Part shown: positions 1 through 9,283 of the stretch, in pieces | Numbering within the stretch: the stretch's first letter is position 1 | Layout of the letters: each line of letters starts with the position of its first letter | From: Fagopyrum homotropicum | Taxonomy: Eukaryota; Streptophyta; Magnoliopsida; Caryophyllales; Polygonaceae | DNA length: 64,000 bases | Assembly (NCBI GenBank): GCA_033239125.1 | Contig: BSWB01000008.1 | Span: 3,998,001 to 4,062,000 of the forward strand | Direction of reading: 5' to 3' | Made by a program: the position numbers and the translations under genes | Notes under the pieces: model-generated | What the model was told of the DNA's origin: nothing | The model's input: only the letters and a program-made list of their open reading frames with translations | The model's database searches: none

Positions 1-593
1 GGCGGCAGCAGGTAAAGGTTCTCCCTTGGATCTGTGGACTCCTGGTGATGCAACATACTTCTCAAGAGGATTTGAAGATGCCTCGGCCCTCCTGAAATTG
101 TTGGTCCCCAACAGATGCAAGAGAAGGGAGATGAGGAGGAAGGTTGGCGTGAAGCAAAGGAAGGGCCAGATGTGTCATTGAGACAGAAGAAAAGGGGAGT
201 CGAGGGGTCGGGGGTGAGGCCGAGAGGTCGGGCAGCCAAGGGTCGGGGGGAGTGAAAGGTTGAAGCGTGAAGCTGCTGCTCATCCACTTGGAGAGAGAAA
301 AACAAGAGAAGCAGCAAAACAAGGAAAAAGAAATAGGAGAAGAAAGGGAATAAATAAGAAAAAAAAAATAAATAAAGGATTTACTCTTTTCCAATCATCC
401 GGAACGGAATTTCTGAATCGGAACAACTTTCCGTCCTATTTCGGAAGAAAATCGAAAATATAAATATATCCGGGGAGCTGTTTTATGTCTTAAAAATACT
501 TTTAAATACAAAAAAAAAAGCTATTAAACTATCAATAAAAGCCGGAAAACATAAAAAAAAATCGCAAACGCGCCTAAAATTTGGGGCGTTACA
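1..593 (-). mobile_element. Fragment of an F-type Tekay-like LTR, cut by the window edge
   Basis: On the minus strand this reads as the first part of an LTR. It starts with TGTAACGCCCC at 593 and continues into an AT-rich block and then a GC-rich block before the window ends. The same sequence recurs at about 30791-31381, and relatives begin at 60063 (minus) and 61797 (plus). The right edge abuts C-family LTR sequence. The bases after it, ATTCG at 594-598, are the expected target-site copy, because the uninterrupted C LTR near 57130 has TATTCG (reverse complement) at that point. The other end lies outside the window, so a solo LTR cannot be told from a full element. Confidence 0.75.
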
Positions 594-1408
594 ATTCGTT
601 ACTAACCCGATTGACGATCTGAAAGAAGATTCGGAATCACAACGACGCAGACTACGCATGTACAACATCAAATTCACCGGAATCTGAGTGACGGAACTGT
701 ACTGGTGATATATATGCTCGACCAGGTCCTTATCTGCTCGGAAATGTAGAAACTTGGTACCGATATGAAGAGAATGAAGAGAGGAATCCAGAAACTTAAA
801 TGGAATTGAAATCGGATTAGAAACGGAGAGTAGATTTGAGTTTGAAGTTTGAGAGAAATCAGAGCTTTTACGAGGAAACGTGAAAGTAAATGAATTAATA
901 AACGATTTTCCGCTATTTATAGTGAAGTCGATAATTATCCTTTAGCGAATTCGATAATTATCCTTTAACCGATGCAATTTCTCCAAACTTCTCGAAATTG
1001 GAACAATAAATCTTGAATATTGTTGGGATAATTATTCTACAATTGCCTCGAAAAACGTGTATTCCTAATCCGTCTTTCTTAGCCGTTAAGAAACGAAATA
1101 TCGACTCTTTTGGCCATTTTGTCTTTCCATGTTTTTTCATATGTAGGACATGTCCGATGTCCTGATCATTTCTCTCAACTGCATTTTTATTAATTGGAGC
1201 TCCCAAATGCTCCAAATAATACCAGAGGGTAAAAATAATTACCCGGGGGAAAAAGTGAAAATTTCACCATAAGCCCAAAATTACGCCAGGAACATAACGG
1301 TGGGATTTATACACAACACTTAAGAAATCTTCGCAAGTTATATGTCAATTACTATCACTGATTAAGTTAATCAACATTAATTAGAATTCGGAAATCCTAG
1401 CTATTACA
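594..1408 (-). mobile_element. 3' LTR (outer part) of chromovirus C1
   Basis: On the minus strand the LTR starts TGTAATAGCTAGG at 1408 and runs left until the F-type LTR interrupts it at 593. It matches the complete C-family solo LTR at 56238-58313 over that LTR's first 900 bp or so, and the C2 LTR at 31382-32235. The boundary at 1408 is fixed by the polypurine tract next to it and by the start of the solo LTR. It contains a short tandem repeat at about 917-968. Confidence 0.8.
917..968. repeat. Short tandem repeat in the C1 LTR (two units)
   Basis: Two adjacent units of about 22-24 bp share the core TCGATAATTATCCTTTA. The C2 LTR has three units at 31708-31778, so unit number differs between the two copies. 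It sits near the 3' part of the visible LTR segment, on the flank that would precede transcription if the minus-strand LTR acts as a promoter. That role is inferred only. Confidence 0.7.
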
Positions 1409-1440
1409 TCACAGACCCCTTAAGAAAAAGTTTCGTCCCG
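1409..1440 (-). other. Polypurine tract region of C1
   Basis: Read on the minus strand, the block is GTTTCGGGACGAAAC, a purine-rich AAGGGGTCTGTGA segment, then the LTR start. The GGGACGAAAC plus A/G-rich tract next to an LTR is a hallmark of Tekay-type elements and recurs at 25005-25037, 32236-32270 and 61760-61796. It primes plus-strand DNA synthesis. Confidence 0.8.
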
Positions 1441-2939
1441 AAACTTGAACAATTCCCAAATCCTCTCGGACCCATACGCTGAGGTATAGACACTCTCTCT
1501 ATCGGAGGTATCACATCTCCGTTCAAACGTATCAACCTATAACACTCTATAACCTCAAAACACAGCATGGAGGAATCACCAACTGTAGCAACAAGATCAT
1601 AACGCTATCAAAAGGCATAGAGGAAAAATCATCTCTAGCCAACTACTAACCACGTCACAAGGCATGGAGGAAGCCGTCTCCAGCCAATCGTACTCGTAAC
1701 ACAACTATGTGGAGGAAAACCGTCTCCACTCACACTATGTCCATCAAAGATAGCATGAAGGAAAGAACCATCTCCTGCTAATCCTAACACATACACCGTA
1801 GCAGGGAGGAAAGAACTATCTCCAGCTATACCTATCTAGTACTAGCAAACAAGATCTAACAGATCATATGCACAACTCATAGCTAGCACGAAAACACCAC
1901 ATATCACATAAGCACATAGCATAACATACACTCACTAAGATAGCACCAAAATCTAATCGTGGATCCTACAGGTGCATCTGTCCCGGCGTAAAAATCTGGA
2001 TAGTTCCCCTGGATACTATCCTCAGTCTCCCGCGTAGCCTCATCATAGGAATATCCTTCGAATGCAGGCGTCTCACACCTCTTTGCCTAGAACCGCAAAA
2101 GGTTGTTCTGCAAAAGTGTGATCCGGCTCAACCACCAGATCATCATGACTCACAATGTGCCTCAGATCTGGTATGTACTTCCTCAGCTGAGATACATGAA
2201 ACATAGGGTGAACACCCTCTAACTTCGATGGCAAATCCAATCTGTGCACTGATCTTCCAACTCTATCCAGTATCCCGAAAGGACCGACCTATCGGGGACT
2301 CAACTTTTCCTTTATGCCATAACGTCTGATGCCTCACGTCGGAGATACTCTCAACCAAACATGAGATCCTACCCTGAACTCTAGAGGTCGACGCCTCCAA
2401 TCTACATACGACTTTTGGCGACTCTGTGCAGCCATCATCCTTTCTCTAATTAACGTTACTCGAGTTATATCATCCTGAATCTGCTCTGGCGCTAACCCAC
2501 TGGTACTGCCAGGATCATCCCCGTATAAAGGTGCATGACACCTATGTCTACACAATTTCTCATAGGGACCATCCCTATAGATGCATGCCAACGGTCGTGG
2601 TATAAGAATTCAACGAGTGGGAGATAAATAGATCGTCCCTGTTCCCAATCCATCCCACAAGCTCGCAACATGTTCTCTACGGTCTGGAGGGTCCTCTCAG
2701 ACTGACCGTATATCTGAGGTAAATCTCAATCATGAAGTGTAGATGCGTTCCCCAAGCAGTCTGAATCTGCTATCAAAACCTCAAAGTAACCCGTCTACTG
2801 CAGTCATAGTCGATCGTCCCCGGTACACTTATGGAGTCCCACCATCTGTCTAGTGTACTACTTTGTTATTTCATTCACTGGCCACGTCTCTCAGTAGAGA
2901 TGGAACGTGTCGACTTCGTAAATCTGTTACCAATAATCT
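1441..2939 (-). pseudogene. pol: Chromovirus C1 pol, 3' part (integrase C-terminus and chromodomain remnant)
   Basis: The clearest piece is the open stretch 2591-2334 on the minus strand, 85 residues, with RERMMAAQSRQKSYVDWRRR and LEFRVGSHVWLRVSP. This is the conserved integrase C-terminal segment of plant chromoviruses. Further 3' there are readable pieces similar to VGRSVHRLDLPSKLEGVHP, FHVSQLRKYIPD and, at about 1970-2030, a chromodomain-like EATRETEDSIQGNYPDFY. These are split by stops and frameshifts, so no complete protein is made. The gene is cut at 2939 by the insertion of element B and resumes at 27852-28002. The parallel copy in C2 (32236 onward) reads EATWETDDS where C1 has EATRETEDS. 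Confidence 0.8.
2935..2939. repeat. Target-site duplication of element B (left copy)
   Basis: AATCT directly precedes the LTR start TGTAACGCCC and is repeated at 27847-27851 directly after the last base of the right LTR. The undisturbed target is visible in C2 near 33755-33768, where the surrounding sequence is continuous. This fixes both ends of element B. Confidence 0.95.
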
Positions 2940-3836
2940 TGTAACGCCCGGTTTCGACATTTCCCCTCTCGTGTACTTTTCTCGATTTTTATTATAATTA
3001 TATTTATATCTCTTTTTTAAAGTGTTTTGAGATGTAAAAATAAATTTCCGAGTATAATTAGATTTTGGTTTACTTTCGGAAAGGTTCGAAAATTCTTCCC
3101 GATTCGAAAATCCCGTTCCGATCGTTTAATCGAGTTAAATAGCTATATTTCCTTTTTATTCCTTTTCTTTTATTTCTTCCCCCTTTATTCAATTTGCTTT
3201 TTCTTTATTTTTTTGTTTGTTTTCTTTTGGCTTCCCTCTATCACTGGCTGATGAGCAGCCCTACGTTGCGCTGTACCTACCCCCTTCCGACCCCTTGACC
3301 TCCCGACCTCTCGTTTCTGCAGCTTCTGGACAACTACTGCACAAGGACCTCTCCCTTCTGTGTGCCCTTCTCCTTCTTACTCACCCTTCACGCAGCCTTG
3401 CTCCCATCTACCTTTTTTTTCCCCCTCTCTGTTGCAGCCCTGGGAAGCGACTGAGAAGCCGCACCATGCCGGAGGAGACGTTGAGCCGCCAGGACCGCCG
3501 GAATAAAGGGCAGACGCGTCCACACCGCCGCCTCGCGCTACCGGAACACCAAAAGGCCGGAGATCGAAGCCCTTCTTGTGACTCTCCTTTTCTATTCTCG
3601 GTTTCGATAATTGAATATCAGCCTCCATCTCTCTGTTCTTCTACCTGTCATAAGGCTACGTTGGAAGCAACACAAAATTAAACCGCCGGGGAGGGCCCCT
3701 GCCTCGCCCAGCCAGCCGGAACTCTAGCACAACACATCTTAGTCGCCGTCTCTCCTCCCTTCTCCCCTATTCTGTCGAGCCGGAACCCCCGTCAATTGCC
3801 GGAGGAGAGACAAAAGCACCCTGCAGCCAGCACCGT
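2940..3836 (+). mobile_element. Element B 5' LTR, part 1
   Basis: Starts TGTAACGCCCGG. After an AT-rich segment it has a T/C-rich run at about 3150-3240, then a GC-rich block full of CCGCCG-type triplets until Athila-1 interrupts it at 3837. The same block is continuous in the right LTR at 25038-25935. About 18 differences from that copy fall in these 900 bp, denser than in the rest of the LTR. The ORFs of 60-154 codons here are not supported as genes: they lie in LTR sequence and are not kept between families. Confidence 0.9.
3832..3836. repeat. Target-site duplication of Athila-1 (left copy)
   Basis: ACCGT precedes TGTTCGCCCC and is repeated at 16973-16977 after the right LTR. The empty site, a single ACCGT in continuous sequence, is seen in B's right LTR at about 25931-25935. 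Confidence 0.95.
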
Positions 3837-5550
3837 TGTTCGCCCCTAGAGGTGTGTGCAAATAAGCTTTATATTTATAAAACTAGAATCAAGCAAGCGA
3901 ACCCGCAGTGTACGGATCGATATAGTTAAGCAAGAATTCCAGAGTATCGAACACAGGGATTTGGGTGGAACGAACTCGATTGCAGGTTATCAAGCGGTGA
4001 ATATGAGAGTTTTGCAGATATTGGGAAAACAACAATCCTAAAGATCCAGGTATCCAGCTGTGGCAATCGATTCAAGATATACTAATGATATAAAGACAGA
4101 GTTGAGATATGCAAAGGTATACTAATGTAAGGTAATCGTACGGTTGAGGTTCCAAAAACCTTATGTAACTCACCTAAAAGACTCCTCCTATACAGGTTGA
4201 TGAGGCTCAATATAGAAAGATTCTAAAGACAAGGATTAGCATCAAATACCCAAACCTATAATCTAAAGATCAAGACTAACCTATCCGATTGAGGTTGTTG
4301 AGGCTCACAATCGAGGTAGAGGTTGTTGAGGCTTCACTACCACCTAGAAAAGACAAGTCTAAACTAAGCTAAAGCAAATCTTTAACTTTGGATCAAGGTA
4401 AAAGCAGGCTCGTAAACTTTAGGGAAATTACGGTTAGTTCTTAAGAATCACGGCCGTGGAACTCAAGAACAGGCCGTGATTTAGGGTTTTCGGCGACAAT
4501 TCTCTAACTCTCAGGGCCTAATCTGTTTGCGATCGATCTATCATCATCTAAGCCACAACTATCAACCCTTCACCTTAGAATTGTTAAGGGTTTTTAGCCA
4601 ATAACAGTCATATTGATATTAATTCAAGATTTAAAAGGTAAAAGATGGGAACTTTCAAGAACTATCAATAATCTTCAATTGAATCTCAGAATCACAATCA
4701 AGAGCAAGTGTTTGTCAACAGATTCAAAACGGAATGAGCAATCAAAATCTTAGGAAAGAAAAGAAACGGGATGTCAATCCGATCCTAAATCAAATCTAAG
4801 CAAGAAGAGGAATCTTCTTGCAAAATCCTCCAAGAACTTCGATCTTCCACACGAAGATCACAAACAGCAACTCTCCAATGCGAACTTTGGAACTTCAATG
4901 AGATCTTCAAAATCACCTCCAAGAATGAGGGTTTGTGTTGCCAAGCGTGCGTTTTTGCCGCTAAACTTTAGGGTTGAAAGGTCGTAAGCGACGTTCACGA
5001 GGTTAGGCGAGGTAGCGAGGTGACGGAATCTTGCTTCATCCGTCCTTTTTATAATGCAGGGCCAAATGTCGGCCCGGCCCAATCTTCAAGAGATCATGGC
5101 TTCGAAACGTGGCGAAGGGATTCGCCAAGATCACGGTCGTGGAAGATTCCACGACCGTAATTTTGAGGCGTGGAAACAAATACGGCTAGCTTCCACGGCC
5201 GTAATATCCCCTGGAATGAACATCGAATTCTGACTCACAATCCACGGCCGTAATTTAGGGTAAAACCGTGATTCTTGCCTTCATTCGTGCATTCCTCAAT
5301 CTAATACTCCATTTTGCTTCCAACGAGTGTCCTCGATCTATGGACACATCAACTCAACTCTCCTTTGCTCGATTCCGTTCGGAAATAGCTCCAAATCACC
5401 TATAATCAACATAGAACTCGTGTAGACATCTATATCGACAATATAGGCAATACTAGCTCATATATGCATAAAGCTCAATCAAAGACTATCAATATGAATC
5501 AATTACGACTAGAAAACGTGCCTAAAATATCACAATATTTCATGCTAACA
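3837..5550 (-). mobile_element. Athila-1 3' LTR
   Basis: 1714 bp, TG...CA ends (TGTTCGCCCC to TGCTAACA on the plus strand). It holds no real gene; the 61- and 74-codon ORFs at 3856-4041 and 4858-5082 appear only because the two LTRs are identical. Palindromic motifs related to CCACGGCCGTGG occur at 4449-4459, 5132-5142, 5149-5160, 5193-5204 and 5242-5253. Confidence 0.95.
4449..5283. repeat. CCACGGCCGTGG-type palindrome cluster in the Athila-1 3' LTR
   Basis: Full or partial copies of the palindrome: CACGGCCGTGG, CACGGTCGTGG, CCACGACCGTAA and CCACGGCCGTAA (twice), usually followed by A/T-rich ends such as GTAATTT. The identical set is in the 5' LTR near 15870-16700. Related clusters lie between pol and ORF3 and inside pol. 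Confidence 0.85.
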
Positions 5551-5567
5551 AATAACCCCATACTTAA
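5551..5567 (-). other. Athila-1 polypurine tract
   Basis: Minus strand TTAAGTATGGGGTTATT lies immediately before the 3' LTR start TGTTAGCATG. The AAGTATGGGGT core next to an LTR is typical of Athila-like elements. A second copy of the core, TAAGTATGGGGT, occurs at 6771-6782. Confidence 0.8.
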
Positions 5568-6892
5568 CACTTGCTTGTCCCTAAGCAAGGTCTTTCAAAA
5601 AGCTTTAAAACAAGAGTTAGGATGAAATATGTGTACCTTCTTTTGGATGAATGTGACTTCTAAAGAATAGATCATTCTCAACCCTTGCTTCAATCGTTTT
5701 CAAACTTTCACACACTTAATTAGAGAGTAAGAGGCAAAGAAAAATCATGAATTAATTTAGCTTCCAAACAAGCATTATAACCTTCAAACATTGTCAAAAT
5801 CAATCATAAGAATTTCAATTTAGATCACCAAGCCATATAACATTCTTTTGATCATAAGGACTTTCAAAGAAAAGGTCTAGAGCATGGAAGGGTAGGGAAA
5901 ACTTTAAGGGAAAGTGGTGCATAAATCCGGGAAAGTGGACAACTACCTTCTTCTTCTTTTGCGGTTTCCGCAACACTTCACTTAGAGCTTCGCTCTTTTC
6001 TTTTCATTTTTCGACTTTACTTTTGGAGTTATGGATAGAGGTGCACAAAAACCGAAGCCTAGGAGATTGGCGTTTCTCATTTTTGCGAGATGCCTCAAAC
6101 CCTTAGTGCACATACCATAATCCGCTAGGAATATCGCTCAATTCGACTTTGGCAAGACACAAACACCCGGCTATGTGAATGGTGCCGAGTTACTCATCGT
6201 CATGATTGACTTCCCCAAACCTATAGTTTCTTTCTATTCAATTGATTGCAAATATATGCTCTCATGGCCCTCCCACATCAAACATGCCTTTTTCTCTTTC
6301 ACTTTCCAAGTTCCCGGATAGGTAAGGGAGGCTAATATTTCAATGAGGAGTTAGATGATCAAAGAAAGAAGAAAGAGAATATCGAATTGCCTTAATCATT
6401 TCAACAAGAAGTATAGGAGCTTATAATGTGATTTCAACTTCAATTTCTTATATGATTTAGGTAACATTCTCACATTATACAACTTGCAAAAGAGGTAAAA
6501 TTCATTCATTCAAATCCTTTTTGATTCACAATCCTTTTAAGCATGCAATTGTCATCAAACTCGATTCACAAGTAGTGATTATCATGGAAATCATCTCAAT
6601 TCATTAGAAGCTCAAAATTTTCAAAATTTTTCAATTTTTATGGTTTTTTTTAAAGTTCTTTTTCATGCAATGCAAGAATGAAACGTGTAACATACAATGA
6701 ACATGCAATGATAGTCTCGGAATAGAAGCAACATATAGAGTAGAGTTATTACAAACATTTAGTACATCCCACCCCATACTTAGGACGAACATTGTCCCTA
6801 ATGTTCACAAGAAAGAACAAAAAGAAAGAAAAGAAAAAGAGAACTCACATATGGTGGCGGGAATGTCTAAAAACGAGCTGTCCGGTCATCTA
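5568..6892 (-). other. Athila-1 3' non-coding region between ORF3 and the PPT
   Basis: About 1.3 kb of AT-rich sequence with no credible ORF on either strand. Long untranslated stretches after ORF3 are usual in Athila. The only visible structure is the PPT-like tract TAAGTATGGGGT at 6771-6782, preceded on the minus strand by GGGACAATGTTCGTCC. The same arrangement follows ORF3 in Athila-2 at about 46552-46585. Confidence 0.7.
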
Positions 6893-8491
6893 TCACTGCG
6901 GTGCCGGTGGAGGTGGGAACGGGGAGAAACTCGGATCATAGTACCGCCCAAACTGCTGGCGGTAGACGTCCCTCATCATGTGGTCAAGGTCGTCCAAGTG
7001 TCTGTCTCTAGCGTCCGCCCGGATCTCCAATGCGCCGACTCTGTCTGAAAGTCCGGTAGCCCAATCCGGCATCTGCTCGTACCATCCCGGAGGCTGACCG
7101 TACCATGTGGGGGCGTCGGCTGGTGCTGGTGCTGGTGGTGGCGGTGGTGGCTGCGTCGTGGACCAAGGAGGGGGTGTGTCGTACCAAGTGGGAGGTGTAG
7201 TCATCCACGTGGGCCTCTCGCTCACACTGGCGCGGCGAGATGACGAGCCTGAAGCTCTAGCTGGGCGTGGAGAGCGCCTAGGTACATCCTGGGTCGCATC
7301 CGGCTGATCCGGAAACGAGCCGAACTCCTGCTCTGCTCCTCCACCACTCTCGTACTGCTCTCCCATGTCCTCCTCATCATCAGCCGGTGGTGGGACGTAA
7401 GGGGGAGCTACAAGCCTGTTCGCGTGCATCGCAGCGAACGTCTCCTTCCAATTGTGGCGTCCCGCCACAATGGAATACTCCGGCAGCCACTCAATACCCC
7501 TGCCGGTCCTACTCTCCCAGGGCATGCCCGCATAAGGCGGACCTCTATGTGTGGGGAAGATGAGTCCCCTAACCATGAAAGCGTGTAGCCCTAATGGAAC
7601 TGCCGGTATACGTGTGCAAGCCGAGAAGTCCACTCCAAAAGTCCTAGCTATGTGGGTCACTATCCCACCATATCCAATGTTCCCTCTCGATTTGTTCTTT
7701 AGCTTACTCATCGTCGCCGCCAAAAGGGTAGCACAATCGGCGCGGCATCCATGAAGCATAGCGTAGAGGAGGAATAGCTCGTCCGTCTTGATCTTTTGGG
7801 GCGTCTCCGTCCTAGGAAAGAGACACTCCGAGAGAACACGGTGAGCTATCTTCAAGGCCAAATGGTACATCAATTTGGCCTTGGTATCAGCTGGATGCCA
7901 ACGGTCCTCGTCGGCATAGATCATCGCCACATCCTCCCAAAAATCCTTAGCGGAAACGTTCCTAGGGAGGCGACCGTTGTAGGTCTCATGGAACCCAAAG
8001 ATGGTCCCGAACTCAACAATGCTAAGGTGGTAGTCTCTATTCATGAGACGGAAGGAGACGGTCCTATCAACATGGCTGTGCTCGAAAGATGTCACAACCT
8101 CTCGGGTGATCTCCTCATAAGCGTCTTCACGAATGTTCGTGAAGACGGTCAAACCGGCTCTATCCAAGAGCCATGTGAGGTCATCTACTATGTTGAGAGG
8201 ATGTAGATCCTCCAACAACAGATATCTAGGACCTATCACTGTCCTCTTCTCTATTCTCTCAAACGCAGCTATGTGGTTCTCGTGTATGATCGGGATGCTA
8301 GGAGGAGGGGGTGAAGATGGAGGTGAAGGTGAGGATGGTGGTGAGGGGGATGAGGGTGGTGGTGCCCTAGATGTGGAAGGGTTGCCCTTTCTCTTCTTAT
8401 TCTGTTCCCCTTTCTTTTCCTTAATCCTTCCCGAAACTCTCCTCACAAAGTCCATTCTGTTGAAAATTACGGTCTGTTCTTCGTAAACCAC
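6893..8491 (-). CDS. Athila third ORF (ATHILA ORF-1 family protein), intact
   Basis: 532 codons, open from start to stop. Residues about 14-45 are basic (RRVSGRIKEKKGE, NKKRKGNPS), possibly a nuclear localisation signal, followed by a Pro/Ser run. Residues about 85-345 form the conserved core shared with Athila-2 ORF3 (FRLMNRDYHLS, EFGTIFGFHETY, DRWHPADTK, HRVLSECLFPRTETPQKIK). The C-terminal 150 residues are acidic, then rich in Pro and Trp-Tyr, with a short heptad-like segment (LSDRVGALEIRADARDRHL). I see no signal peptide or membrane span, so the label 'env-like' sometimes used for this position is not supported. Function is unknown. A second ATG at 8455 (MDFVRR) is a reasonable alternative start, because the first 12 codons derive from the palindrome region. 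Expression, probably from a subgenomic RNA, is inferred. Confidence 0.88.
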   Translation of the reverse strand: MVYEEQTVIFNRMDFVRRVSGRIKEKKGEQNKKRKGNPSTSRAPPPSSPSPPSSPSPPSSPPPPSIPIIHENHIAAFERIEKRTVIGPRYLLLEDLHPLNIVDDLTWLLDRAGLTVFTNIREDAYEEITREVVTSFEHSHVDRTVSFRLMNRDYHLSIVEFGTIFGFHETYNGRLPRNVSAKDFWEDVAMIYADEDRWHPADTKAKLMYHLALKIAHRVLSECLFPRTETPQKIKTDELFLLYAMLHGCRADCATLLAATMSKLKNKSRGNIGYGGIVTHIARTFGVDFSACTRIPAVPLGLHAFMVRGLIFPTHRGPPYAGMPWESRTGRGIEWLPEYSIVAGRHNWKETFAAMHANRLVAPPYVPPPADDEEDMGEQYESGGGAEQEFGSFPDQPDATQDVPRRSPRPARASGSSSRRASVSERPTWMTTPPTWYDTPPPWSTTQPPPPPPAPAPADAPTWYGQPPGWYEQMPDWATGLSDRVGALEIRADARDRHLDDLDHMMRDVYRQQFGRYYDPSFSPFPPPPAPQ

Positions 8492-9040
8492 GGCTGTGGA
8501 ATCTGGGTAGACCGTGATTCGACACAGAAATTCTCAATTCTCAGCAATTCAGCAATCAAACTCCACAACAAGCAGTCCTAATCTAATTTCTTCCGATTTC
8601 AATCAGTTCTTCCTAAAAATCTCTAACAAAAACGAACAAAAACGACTAGAATCAAGAAGAGAGCAAAAACCTATTTTTCGGATTGAAAAATCTGAAATGC
8701 GGGTTTGTTGATCGTTTTCCACTCGATTTGTTACTTGGATCCTGTTCTTGGTTGGATTTGCTTCAGTTTAGGAAGAAGAATCGTTAAAAACGATTAAAGA
8801 ACGAAGATTTGGGAGAATCTGCGGGTTTTCGGTATTTAGGGCGTGGAAATTGGGGGTTTTGTGGTGTTTTTGTGGTGAAGTGTGGCTTTTATACTTGCAG
8901 GCAAAATTTCAAAAATCACGGTCTGTCGGGGTGTTCCACGGCCGTGGAAATGTACGGACCCGTAATTTTTGTGGTTTTTCACAGGCCTTTGAGAATTACG
9001 GCCACTGTAGTAATGACGACCGTAATTTAGACCGTGGAAC
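8465..9040. repeat. Palindrome cluster between pol and ORF3 of Athila-1
   Basis: Two sub-clusters, 8465-8520 and 8913-9040. They hold forms such as ACCACGGCTGTGGAA, TTCCACGGCCGTGGAAA, AATTACGGTC, GACGACCGTAATTT and GACCGTGGAA. The equivalent pol-ORF3 interval of Athila-2 (44446-45022) has CCTCGACCGAGG forms instead. The interval 8492-9283 otherwise holds nothing recognisable. Confidence 0.85.
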
Positions 9041-9283
9041 TCTCTGTAAAGCTTCAAAGTCCAAATTTCGTCACTTCTCTTCGACATTATCCCCCTTTTC
9101 TTCTTTTCCATCGATCCTACAACCAAAAACACGAACATACCGGGAGAAATCGAGGCAAAAATAAAGCAAAAATTTCTATTCTAAGCTAAACTATGAATCG
9201 AAAGCAAAAACGAAAATGCAATACCTTGGGTTGCCTCCCAAGAAGCGCTTTGTTTAAGGTCCGTAGCTAGACCATTCTCGCAC

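Noticed and set aside
3856..5082. ORFs of 61 and 74 codons repeated identically at 15278-16504
   Set aside because: They are duplicated only because they are in the two near-identical Athila-1 LTRs. No coding features are seen.
6893..8491. Endogenous pararetrovirus or retroviral envelope
   Set aside because: There are no movement-protein, coat or envelope motifs. The ORF matches the ATHILA third ORF and the element has LTRs, a tRNA-Asp PBS and an integrase.
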